Position numbers and translations under genes: made by a program
Notes under the pieces: generated by a model
The model's database searches: none
Told to the model about the DNA's origin: nothing
What the model saw: only the letters and a program-made list of their open reading frames with translations
Part shown: in pieces, positions 44,548 through 52,536 of the stretch
Numbering within the stretch: the stretch's first letter is position 1
Layout of the letters: each line of letters starts with the position of its first letter
Source: Peptoniphilus duerdenii ATCC BAA-1640
Lineage (GTDB): Bacteria > Bacillota > Clostridia > Tissierellales > Peptoniphilaceae
DNA: 64,000 nucleotides
NCBI RefSeq assembly: GCF_000146345.1
Contig: NZ_GL397071.1
Coordinates: forward strand, 1,456,364-1,520,363
Direction: 5' to 3'

Positions 44548-45213
44548 ATGTTTTATGAAAAATTAAAAGATTTTTATCTTTTTCAAGAAATAGATGAAAG
44601 GTCTATAGAAAAGATAAACCGGATGCCAATAATAAAAAAAGAATATAAGTCTGGAGAGCTTATTAATGTAATGGGTGATAAGATTGATTATATCCATGTT
44701 ATATTAAAGGGTTCCTTAAAAACAAACGAATATAATTTAGAAGGAAACGAAATAGTGTCTTCATATTATTTTGAAAATGATGTCTTTCCGCTATACCTAA
44801 TCTATGGAGGAGAAAGATACTATCCTTACAATATTTATTGCCACAAGAATGCGGTAGTATACCACATACCAGTAGAACCTCTTATGGAATGTATATCCGA
44901 GGATATAAAATTTATGGAAAATGTTCTAACCTTTGTATCCAAGTACACCTGCTACAACAAAAAGGTAATTAGAACCGTAAGAAGACCCAAAGTATCGCAA
45001 AGATTAGCAGAATGGATTATTGAATCATCACCAGACAGTGATATATTTGTTCTTCCAGGAACTCAGGATGTATTTGCCAAGATGCTATGTGTGAATAGGT
45101 CTGTACTTAATCAAGAAATTAAAAAACTTGAATCAGAAAACGTCATTAGACTAGAAGGCAGAAAAATGTATATATTGAATAGAAATTATTTGAAAAATCT
45201 ATTAGAATCTTAA
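44548..45213 (+). CDS. Crp/Fnr family transcriptional regulator
   Basis: 221 residues: N-terminal cyclic-nucleotide-binding-like beta-roll (about 15-125) and C-terminal winged helix (about 150-215, DVFAKMLCVNRSVLNQEIKKLESENVIRL). The cysteines do not form an FNR cluster pattern, so the signal is unknown. It lies between the grd genes and the YkvI-type transporter with its own terminator, so it may control them. GAAGGCG precedes ATG 44548. Confidence 0.85.
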   Translation: MFYEKLKDFYLFQEIDERSIEKINRMPIIKKEYKSGELINVMGDKIDYIHVILKGSLKTNEYNLEGNEIVSSYYFENDVFPLYLIYGGERYYPYNIYCHKNAVVYHIPVEPLMECISEDIKFMENVLTFVSKYTCYNKKVIRTVRRPKVSQRLAEWIIESSPDSDIFVLPGTQDVFAKMLCVNRSVLNQEIKKLESENVIRLEGRKMYILNRNYLKNLLES

Positions 45214-45242
45214 AAGAAGCTCATTAATAGGGCTTCTTTTTC
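45214..45242 (+). terminator. Rho-independent terminator
   Basis: AAGAAGC (45214-45220) and GCTTCTT (45232-45238), followed by TTT. Confidence 0.75.
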
Positions 45243-45465
45243 ATAACTATAAAAATATTTTATTTTATAAAATACTATGTTTAGTCTTGAATCGTGTAAT
45301 TAACTAAAAAACTATAAGATTTTTTTAATAAATATTATATTTTTGGAATTATAAATGATTGTGATTATTATATTACTAGACTTAATATTAAAAAAATGTT
45401 AAAATATATTCTGTTCTGAATTTTTAATTAAATTTAATTAAAATTAAAATCTAAATTAAAACTAA

Positions 45466-45489
45466 AGAGATGATAGCATCTCTTTTTTA
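45466..45489 (+). terminator. Hairpin with T-run in the leader of the YkvI-type gene
   Basis: AGAGATG (45466-45472) and CATCTCT (45477-45483) with a 4-nt loop, then T6. It lies 21 bp before the start codon and after an AT-rich 220-bp gap without a gene, so it may attenuate the transporter. Confidence 0.65.
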
Positions 45490-45509
45490 TTGAGAGGAGA
45501 ATATTTTTT

Positions 45510-46598
45510 TTGAAGGAAAAAGTAAGTTTTAAAAGAGTTATATCTTTTGGAGGAGCGTTTATTGCGCTTATTATAGGATCTGGATTTGCAACAGGTCAAG
45601 AACTTATGCAATATTTTTCATCCTATGGGAAGTTAGGTGCACTTAGTTTAGTATTAGTTTTCGCCTTATTTTACATAGTTGGAACAGAACTTATAACTAC
45701 AGGTTATGAAAAACATTTTGAAAATCCTAATGACATATATACAGTAGTAAGTGGTAAATATATAGGAAAATTTTATGATTACTTTTCGGTATTCTTTCTA
45801 TTTTTATCATATACAGTTATGATTGCTGGTGCACAAGCCACAGCTATGGAACAATACAATGCTCCAGAATATGTGGGTGGAGTAATTCTTGCAATATTTG
45901 TAATGGCAACTGTATATTTTGGTTTGGATAAAATTGTAGATATAATTGGATCAATAGGACCGGTTATAGTTATTTTAGCAATAGGGGTAGGGACAGTTTC
46001 ACTTATATTGAATTTTAAAAATATTCCAAACGCTGCTGGTGATTTGGAAATGGCATTAAATTCTGGCGATCTGCATGTGGCTTCAACGAATCCAATCCTA
46101 GCGGCAGGTTCATACGTTGGATTTAACTTAATATGGCTTGCAGGATTTTTATCTACTATTGGAAAAGAACTAAATAGTAAAAAAGAAGGAAGACTTTCTA
46201 TATTTACAGGATCTTTTGGATTTTCATTAGCTTCACTTCTAGTAAGCACGGCAATTTATATTTCTATTAGCAAAGTCTATTCATCACAGATACCAATGCT
46301 TATGTTAGCAAATGATATAAGTCCAACACTTGCTCATATATTTTCAGTGGTAATCTTCTTTGGAATATATACTTCTGCGGTTCCGCTACTTTGGAATGTA
46401 GTTGCGAGATTTTCTGAAGATGGCACTAAAAGATATAAGATGCTCACCATTTGTTTAGGAATAATTGGAGCTATTATAGGACTTACTATTCATTTTAACA
46501 AACTTGTAAATGTAGTGTATGTTGTAAATGGATATATTGGTCTAGTATTTGGACTATTTTTAATAGTAAGACATTTTAAAAGAAAATTTAAAGCATAA
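45510..46598 (+). CDS. YkvI-family membrane transporter
   Basis: 362 residues with about ten membrane helices, of the YkvI family in the amino-acid/sodium symporter fold; the N-terminal GSGFATGQELMQYFSSYG is the family landmark, with a broken first helix as in LeuT-type carriers. Start is TTG 45510 after GAGAGGAGA. Members occur beside glycine/sarcosine/betaine reductase genes, so it may import the reductase substrate (inference). Confidence 0.8.
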   Translation: MKEKVSFKRVISFGGAFIALIIGSGFATGQELMQYFSSYGKLGALSLVLVFALFYIVGTELITTGYEKHFENPNDIYTVVSGKYIGKFYDYFSVFFLFLSYTVMIAGAQATAMEQYNAPEYVGGVILAIFVMATVYFGLDKIVDIIGSIGPVIVILAIGVGTVSLILNFKNIPNAAGDLEMALNSGDLHVASTNPILAAGSYVGFNLIWLAGFLSTIGKELNSKKEGRLSIFTGSFGFSLASLLVSTAIYISISKVYSSQIPMLMLANDISPTLAHIFSVVIFFGIYTSAVPLLWNVVARFSEDGTKRYKMLTICLGIIGAIIGLTIHFNKLVNVVYVVNGYIGLVFGLFLIVRHFKRKFKA

Positions 46599-46604
46599 AC
46601 AAAA

Positions 46605-46640
46605 ATACGGTTTGTATTACAAGCCGTATTTCTATTTTTT
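46605..46640. terminator. Bidirectional terminator between convergent genes
   Basis: Eleven-base-pair stem ATACGGTTTGT (46605-46615) and ACAAGCCGTAT (46619-46629) with one G-U pair. It is flanked by A-rich left and T-rich right sequence and so serves both the YkvI-type gene and the minus-strand pepD. Confidence 0.8.
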
Positions 46641-46658
46641 GTATTATTAAATTTTAAT

Positions 46659-48062
46659 TTATTTTAGTGATTTTAAAAGTTCTTTTACAAATTCATATAC
46701 TCTTTCTGTGGAATCTATTTCTAGAGATTCTTTTGGAGTGTGTGCTCCAGTAATATTAGGTCCTATAGAAATCATATCTAAGTCTCTATATTTTTCGTAG
46801 AATACTCCACATTCCAATCCGCCGTGGATAATTTCAGCCTTCATTTCTTTATTATAAAGTTTTTTATAAAGGTCCATTGCGTGATTTCTTAGTTCGGATT
46901 CTTCACGATAAACCCAAGTAGGATATCCTTCAGAATATTTATATTCCACATTATGAGTCTTGGAAGCTAAATCTAATTTATTTTCCAATTCTTCTTTTCT
47001 TTCTTTCTTTGCAGACCTTACAGATACCGTTATTTCATAATAATTATCCATATTTTTAACTATTGCTAAGTTTGAAGATGATTCAAGAATAGTTTTTTCG
47101 CTGTCCATATAAGAGTTTTCTCCAGTAGGAAGAGCTAATAGATATTTTGAGAACACTGCTGAATCTATTGTACTCATTGCTAGATTTGCAGAAGTTTCAT
47201 TATATGTTATTTCCAATTCTCCGTCGATATCTTTATATTTATCCATAATGGATTCAATCTTGTCGTCTAGACTTTCTTTAGTTGCTATTATTAAATCACC
47301 CATTCTAGGAATTGCATTTTGTTTAGTTCCACAGTCAAAATCAACAATCATAGCATCTTTTAATTTAGAAATCAAATCTGCTATTACTACAATCATATTT
47401 CCTTTATTCTTGTCGATCATCATACCTGAGTGACCACCTAAGAACCCTGAAAAGTTAATTTCATATACTTTATAATCTTTAGGCACTGCAACAGGTTCGT
47501 AATTAAATCTACCAACATAGTTAACTCCACCTGCAGATCCAACGGTCATGACACCTTCATCTTCAGAGTCAATATTCAATAGATATGAACCAGTGAGAAG
47601 CTTATCTGAAAGGTTTAGAGCACCTTTCATAGTTGTTTCTTCAGATATAGTAAATAGACATTCAAGAGGTCCATGTTCTGCATCTTTGTCTTCAATTAAA
47701 GCAAGCCCAAATGCAACGCCTATTCCATCATCAGCACCAAGGGTTGTATTATTTGCATGGAGAATATTTCCATCAACTATTAATTCAATTGGATCATTTA
47801 AAAAATCATGGTTTGAATCATCAGATTTTTCAGGAACCATATCTGTATGACCTTGTATGATTACTGTTTTAGAATTTTCATAGCCTTTAGTTGCAGGAAC
47901 TCTTATAAGTACATTTCCAACTTCATCTACAATGGTTTCTAAATTTCTACTTTCTCCAAAATTTTTAAGGTATTCAGTCATCTTTTCTTCGTGACCAGAT
48001 GGTCTTGGAATATTGGATATTTCTTTAAAGTATTTAAATACTAATTCAGGTTTTAAATTCAT
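46659..48062 (-). CDS. pepD: Aminoacyl-histidine dipeptidase (M20C)
   Basis: 467 residues, co-catalytic zinc peptidase of family M20. Metal ligands are visible in IIQGHTDMVPEK, TLGADDGIG, ISEETTMKGA and the C-terminal HGGLECG. Cleaves Xaa-His and other dipeptides in the cytoplasm. Starts at the exact base where pepT ends, so both form one operon. A lid domain (about 190-390) carries the HSGM loop of the family. Confidence 0.92.
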   Translation of the reverse strand: MNLKPELVFKYFKEISNIPRPSGHEEKMTEYLKNFGESRNLETIVDEVGNVLIRVPATKGYENSKTVIIQGHTDMVPEKSDDSNHDFLNDPIELIVDGNILHANNTTLGADDGIGVAFGLALIEDKDAEHGPLECLFTISEETTMKGALNLSDKLLTGSYLLNIDSEDEGVMTVGSAGGVNYVGRFNYEPVAVPKDYKVYEINFSGFLGGHSGMMIDKNKGNMIVVIADLISKLKDAMIVDFDCGTKQNAIPRMGDLIIATKESLDDKIESIMDKYKDIDGELEITYNETSANLAMSTIDSAVFSKYLLALPTGENSYMDSEKTILESSSNLAIVKNMDNYYEITVSVRSAKKERKEELENKLDLASKTHNVEYKYSEGYPTWVYREESELRNHAMDLYKKLYNKEMKAEIIHGGLECGVFYEKYRDLDMISIGPNITGAHTPKESLEIDSTERVYEFVKELLKSLK

Positions 48063-49276
48063 TATTTATTTTCCTCCGCTAAATTTTCAATTATTTTAAC
48101 AACTAGTTCGCTTCCTTTAAACATAGAAGAGATTGGAATAAATTCATACTTACCGTGGAAATTATATCCACCAGCGAAAAAGTTTGGACAAGGTAGACCC
48201 ATGTAGGATAGTTGAGATCCGTCAGATCCTCCACGTATAGGTTCTATTATTGGTTTTATACCAACTTCTTCCATACTTTTTTTAGCAAGCATAATTTTAT
48301 CCATATGAGGTAGAAGCTTTTCTTTCATGTTGAAGTAAGAATCTTCAAATTTTATATCAATTTTAACGCCGTGTTTTGTTTCTAGGAAATCAACAAGAGC
48401 TTTAATAATATTTTTCTTTTCATTGAACTTATCCATTGAGTGATCTCTAATGATATATTCCATACTTGCATGGCTTACACCACCATTCATAGAAGATAAC
48501 ATGAAGAAGCCTTCGTAGTTTTCTGTAAACTGAGGTCTCATTTGGCATGGAAGGGATTCATTTAGTTCAGTAGCAATATCAAGTGCATTAATCATTATAT
48601 TTTTTGCTGAACCTGGATGGACACTTTTACCTTCAATTTCTATGAAGCAACTAGCTGCGTTGAAGTTTTCATATTGAAGTTCACCGATTCTTCCTCCATC
48701 AACTGTAAAAGCAAAGTCGCAGTCGAATTTTTCAACATTGAAGTGGTGAGGTCCTCTTCCTATTTCTTCATCAGGAGTAAAACCGACTCTTATTTCACCG
48801 TGTTTTATGCTGCTATCATTAACTATTTTTTCTATTGCATCCATTATAATTGCTATACCTGATTTATCATCGGCTCCAAGAAGGGTAGTGCCATCAGTTA
48901 CGATGATTTCTTCTCCAACCACATCATTAAGACCTGGGAACTCTTCTTCACTCATAACGGATCCGTCTAATAATTTTATATCTCCGCCTTTATATTCAAT
49001 TATTTGTGGATTTACATTTTTACCAGAGAAGTCTGGAGCAGTATCTAAATGAGCCAAGAATCCAATCTTAGGTAATGGGTAATCTACATTTGAAGGAATA
49101 TATCCAAATAGGTAGCCTTTATCGTCCAAATTTGTTTTAATACCCATGTCCTTAAGCTCTTTTTCCAAATATTTTGCAAAAATCATTTGACCTTCTGTTG
49201 AAGGAACAGTTTCAGATTTTGCATCCGACTTAGTATCAAATTTAACATAGTTTAAAAATCTTTTTGTGATATCCAT
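48062..49276 (-). CDS. pepT: Peptidase T (tripeptide aminopeptidase, M20B)
   Basis: 404 residues, close to the usual about 408. Zinc and catalytic residues: H76 and D78 in HLDTAPD, TTLLGADDKSG, TPDEEIGRG, VDGG and the C-terminal FFAGGYNFHGKYEFIP. Removes N-terminal residues from tripeptides. First gene of the minus-strand pair, GGAGG 8 bases before ATG. Divergent from the flavoprotein at 49374. Confidence 0.95.
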   Translation of the reverse strand: MDITKRFLNYVKFDTKSDAKSETVPSTEGQMIFAKYLEKELKDMGIKTNLDDKGYLFGYIPSNVDYPLPKIGFLAHLDTAPDFSGKNVNPQIIEYKGGDIKLLDGSVMSEEEFPGLNDVVGEEIIVTDGTTLLGADDKSGIAIIMDAIEKIVNDSSIKHGEIRVGFTPDEEIGRGPHHFNVEKFDCDFAFTVDGGRIGELQYENFNAASCFIEIEGKSVHPGSAKNIMINALDIATELNESLPCQMRPQFTENYEGFFMLSSMNGGVSHASMEYIIRDHSMDKFNEKKNIIKALVDFLETKHGVKIDIKFEDSYFNMKEKLLPHMDKIMLAKKSMEEVGIKPIIEPIRGGSDGSQLSYMGLPCPNFFAGGYNFHGKYEFIPISSMFKGSELVVKIIENLAEENK

Positions 49277-49373
49277 AAATACCTCCTAGAAAAGATTATA
49301 CAATAATCGCTCTAAGTTTGCACAATTTCTATATATTTTCACAAAAGTTCTGTATAATATAATAGGTGATAAT
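49277..49373. promoter_or_regulatory. Divergent promoter region pepT / flavoprotein
   Basis: Plus-strand TATAAT at 49353-49358 (15 bp before ATG 49374) and minus-strand TATAAT at 49295-49300. Both -35 boxes are weak. The close plus-strand spacing implies a very short or leaderless 5' end for the flavoprotein. Confidence 0.5.
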
Positions 49374-50570
49374 ATGAAGGTTGCAATAATCGGTGGAGGC
49401 GCTGCAGGAATATTTTCTGCACTAGTAGCTTCTCTAAAACATGAAGTGACCATTTTCGAAAGAAATGATCGTATTGGTAAAAAATTGCTGGCAACTGGAA
49501 ACGGAAGATGTAATCTTACCAATGTATCTGTTGAAAAGAAAAATTTCCATGGAGATTCTGACTTCGCATATAAAATTTATAAAAAATTTGACAATAAAGA
49601 TGTCATTAAATACTTTGAAGATCTTGGAATTTTAACAACAACAAAAGAAAGTGGAAAGATCTATCCTAGAAGCTTAACTGCAGCAAGCGTGTTAAATGTT
49701 TTTTTAGAAGAGCTTGATAATAGGCAAGTAGAAGTCAAAACCGAAAAATATATAAATAAAATTGAAAAGAAAAATGATAAATTTCACATATACACCAAAG
49801 AAGAATCATATATTTTTGACAAAATAGTAGTAGCCTTAGGCGGTATGAGTATGGCTAGCTCAGGCTCAGATGGCAATGGATACAAACTTCTCACAGATTT
49901 AGGTCATAAAAAAATCGAAACTAAGCCAGCCCTTGTGCAACTAAAACTTAAGTCAAATTTTTTGAAACATCTTTCTGGAACTAAAGTAGAAGGAATTTGT
50001 TATCTTCTAAAAGATGGAAAAGTTATAAAAGAAAGATCTGGAGATATACTTTTTACTGACTACGGTATAAGCGGACCTCCTATTTTAGATCTATCAAGAT
50101 ATGTTTCAGAAGGGGATTATAAACTTAGATTTAGCATTGTAAATGACCTAATGACAGAAGAGGATAAAAATGAATTTTTAGAATACTTTTATAGGACTAT
50201 TAGTTCAAAGGATATGACCTTAGAAAGATTTTTAATTGGGATACTTAATAAGAAATTTATTCATTATGTACTTAAAAATTTGGACTTAGATAGAAACATG
50301 AAGGTAATGGATCTAGATTCAAATAAATCCTATGAACTTTTAAAAATTTTAACTGAGAGCGAATTTGAAATCACTGGAAATAACGGTTATAAAAACTCTC
50401 AAGTAACAGTGGGTGGAATATCCACAGAAGATATAAATGACAATTTAGAATCTAAAATTGTAAAGGGTCTATTTATAGTAGGTGAAATTTTAAATATTGA
50501 TGGTGACTGTGGAGGTTATAATCTTCAATGGGCATGGAGTAGCGCATATGTCGCCGCATCTTCTATTTGA
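49374..50570 (+). CDS. HI0933-family FAD-dependent oxidoreductase
   Basis: 398 residues: FAD loop GGGAAGIFSALVA, RIGKKLLATGNGRCNLTN, and the C-terminal GDCGGYNLQWAWSSAYVAA block that defines the HI0933/YhiN family (BaiN-like). Physiological substrate unknown. AGGTG sits close to ATG 49374. Followed 10 bp later by the SAF-domain oxidoreductase. Confidence 0.88.
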   Translation: MKVAIIGGGAAGIFSALVASLKHEVTIFERNDRIGKKLLATGNGRCNLTNVSVEKKNFHGDSDFAYKIYKKFDNKDVIKYFEDLGILTTTKESGKIYPRSLTAASVLNVFLEELDNRQVEVKTEKYINKIEKKNDKFHIYTKEESYIFDKIVVALGGMSMASSGSDGNGYKLLTDLGHKKIETKPALVQLKLKSNFLKHLSGTKVEGICYLLKDGKVIKERSGDILFTDYGISGPPILDLSRYVSEGDYKLRFSIVNDLMTEEDKNEFLEYFYRTISSKDMTLERFLIGILNKKFIHYVLKNLDLDRNMKVMDLDSNKSYELLKILTESEFEITGNNGYKNSQVTVGGISTEDINDNLESKIVKGLFIVGEILNIDGDCGGYNLQWAWSSAYVAASSI

Positions 50571-50580
50571 TGGAGGAAAA

Positions 50581-51870
50581 ATGTTTTATTTAAATAAAAA
50601 AATGAAAGAATTCGGAACCATTAGAGTCTCAATAGTGGGGCTTGGACTAATGGGTGGTTCTCTACTAGATCAGCTACTAAGATTAGAAGGATTTAGACCA
50701 ACTATAGTAGCAGCTAGAGATAAAAATAGAATTATAAAAAAACTTGAAAGCTTAAATATAAGTGAAAACGACTATGTATTTACTGATGATATTGTTGAAG
50801 CTATCTCTGCATATGAAAGAAATCTTTTGGTGGCAACTACAAATATAGAACTTTCCACTATGAGAATATTTGCAGACTGTGTTTGCGATGCGACAGGATC
50901 TGTTGAACTAGGATGTGATATTACTGTAAAGGCACTTAATAACAAGGTTCATGTAGTAAGTTTAAACGTTGAAATGGATGCGACTGTCGGTCCAATTTTA
51001 AATAAGATTGCAAAAGATAATAATGTGGTATATTCCGGAAGCTATGGAGATGAACCTGGATCTATAATAGAGCTTTATGAATTTGCAAAGTTTTCAGGTT
51101 TTGAAGTACTTCATTTAGGAAAAGGCAAAAATAATAAATTAAATAACTATGCAACGAACGAAATGTTAAGAGATGAAGCTATTAGCAAGGGACTTAGTCC
51201 AAGGATGCTCACATCTTTTGTAGATGGCACAAACACCATGATAGAACTAAATGCTGTTTGTAATGCGACAGGATTTAAACCTGATGTAGATGGATGTCAT
51301 TTTATTGAATCATCTCCAAAGGATTTAGTTGATAATTTTAAATTAAAAGAAGATGGTGGAGTATTTAATAAAACAGGAACAGTGGATTTCGTAAAGGGAA
51401 TTCATCCTGGTGTGTTTGCAATAGTTAAACCATGCTCAGAAATAATGAATTACGAAATGAAATTTCTACAAATGGGAGAAGGACCAAACTATTCAATTTA
51501 TAGACCATACCATTTGACATCTATAGAAACTCCAATTTCTATCGCAAAAGCAGTTGTTTTAGAAGAAAGTTCTATTGCGCCAATAGAAGGAGCGCCTTTT
51601 GCAGAAACAGTTGCTGTTGCTAAAAGAGACATAAAAAAAGGAGAAAAGATAGAAGGCATTGGATCTGATATGATTTTTGGAACACTTGTTGATGTAGATA
51701 AAAGTAGATCGGAAGATTTAGTTCCAATTGGCTTAATTACAGAAAAAACAATTGCAAAAGAAGATATAAAAAAAGGTGTACTAATTTGCTATAATATGAT
51801 AGAATTAGACTATAATAGTAGCGTCATAAAGTTAAAAAGTTTACAAAACAATTTGACTAAAGAATTATAA
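50581..51870 (+). CDS. NAD(P)-binding oxidoreductase with C-terminal SAF domain
   Basis: 429 residues. Rossmann loop VGLGLMGGSLLD near the N-terminus, a homoserine-dehydrogenase-like middle domain, and a SAF domain near the C-terminus (AVAKRDIKKGEKIEGIG). Related proteins are annotated as homoserine-dehydrogenase-like or as branched-sugar-acid enzymes; true substrate unknown. GGAGG sets ATG 50581; the longer frame from 50497 overlaps the upstream gene and is rejected. The gene ends 31 bp before the Rrf2 regulator. Confidence 0.8.
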   Translation: MFYLNKKMKEFGTIRVSIVGLGLMGGSLLDQLLRLEGFRPTIVAARDKNRIIKKLESLNISENDYVFTDDIVEAISAYERNLLVATTNIELSTMRIFADCVCDATGSVELGCDITVKALNNKVHVVSLNVEMDATVGPILNKIAKDNNVVYSGSYGDEPGSIIELYEFAKFSGFEVLHLGKGKNNKLNNYATNEMLRDEAISKGLSPRMLTSFVDGTNTMIELNAVCNATGFKPDVDGCHFIESSPKDLVDNFKLKEDGGVFNKTGTVDFVKGIHPGVFAIVKPCSEIMNYEMKFLQMGEGPNYSIYRPYHLTSIETPISIAKAVVLEESSIAPIEGAPFAETVAVAKRDIKKGEKIEGIGSDMIFGTLVDVDKSRSEDLVPIGLITEKTIAKEDIKKGVLICYNMIELDYNSSVIKLKSLQNNLTKEL

Positions 51871-51901
51871 TATATTAGAATGGATTGGTGAAGAACAAAA
51901 A

Positions 51902-52327
51902 ATGAGAATAACTCAAGAAGTTGATTATGCATTTAGAATTTGTTCCTATTTAGCTTCAAAAAAAGGAGAAGTAGTAGCAGCTACTGAAATTTCAGAGACC
52001 CAGGCTATTCCTGAAAGATTTACACTTAGAATACTTAGAAAGCTTAACCTTGCTGGAATAACAGATGCTAAAAGAGGAGCATATGGAGGATACTATCTAG
52101 TAAGAGATAAGTATGATTTAAATTTATACGAGATTATTGAAGCTATAGATGGACCTATACAAATAAATAGGTGCCTTAGATCTGAAGACGCATATTGTTC
52201 TAAGAATAACACACAAAAAGAAAGAGAAATGTGCAAGTTCCATCAAAAGTTATCGTATATTCAAAACTCAATAATAAATATGTTTAAGCAAACGACCCTT
52301 GCGGAATTTGCAAAAACGAGCCATTGA
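51902..52327 (+). CDS. Rrf2 family regulator with [Fe-S] cysteines
   Basis: 141 residues: winged helix-turn-helix (EVDYAFRICSYLAS ... YGGYYLVRD) and a loop with C91, C99 and C111. The spacing resembles the cluster-binding cysteines of IscR/NsrR, so it probably senses iron-sulfur status, nitric oxide or redox. Weak ribosome site (GGTGAAG). Its TGA is also the first base-pairing segment of the following T-box leader. Confidence 0.85.
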   Translation: MRITQEVDYAFRICSYLASKKGEVVAATEISETQAIPERFTLRILRKLNLAGITDAKRGAYGGYYLVRDKYDLNLYEIIEAIDGPIQINRCLRSEDAYCSKNNTQKEREMCKFHQKLSYIQNSIINMFKQTTLAEFAKTSH

Positions 52328-52525
52328 CAGAAGGTAAATAATAAAATTTACAGAGAGGTACATGATGGTGAGAAGTACCGCTAATTATTTCGATCACCTG
52401 TCAGCATGTAGGAGGAAATGCCTGCAGGGTAGCAACCCTATAGCTATTAAAGTGATAGGTAACTATAATTAGGGTGGTACCACGGAATTTCGTCCCTTGA
52501 GATTTTTCTCAGGGGGCTTTTTTTA
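52325..52525 (+). promoter_or_regulatory. Isoleucine T-box leader of ileS
   Basis: Stem I base TGACAG (52325-52330) pairs with CTGTCA (52398-52403). The specifier triplet ATC (52393-52395, isoleucine) sits just before the 3' arm. The T-box sequence AGGGTGGTACCACGG is at 52471-52485, and the competing terminator is CCCTTGAG/CTCAGGGG (52494-52515) followed by T7. Uncharged tRNA-Ile would favour the antiterminator and switch on ileS. The element starts inside the rrf2 stop codon. Confidence 0.93.
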
Positions 52526-52536
52526 TAGGAGGATAA

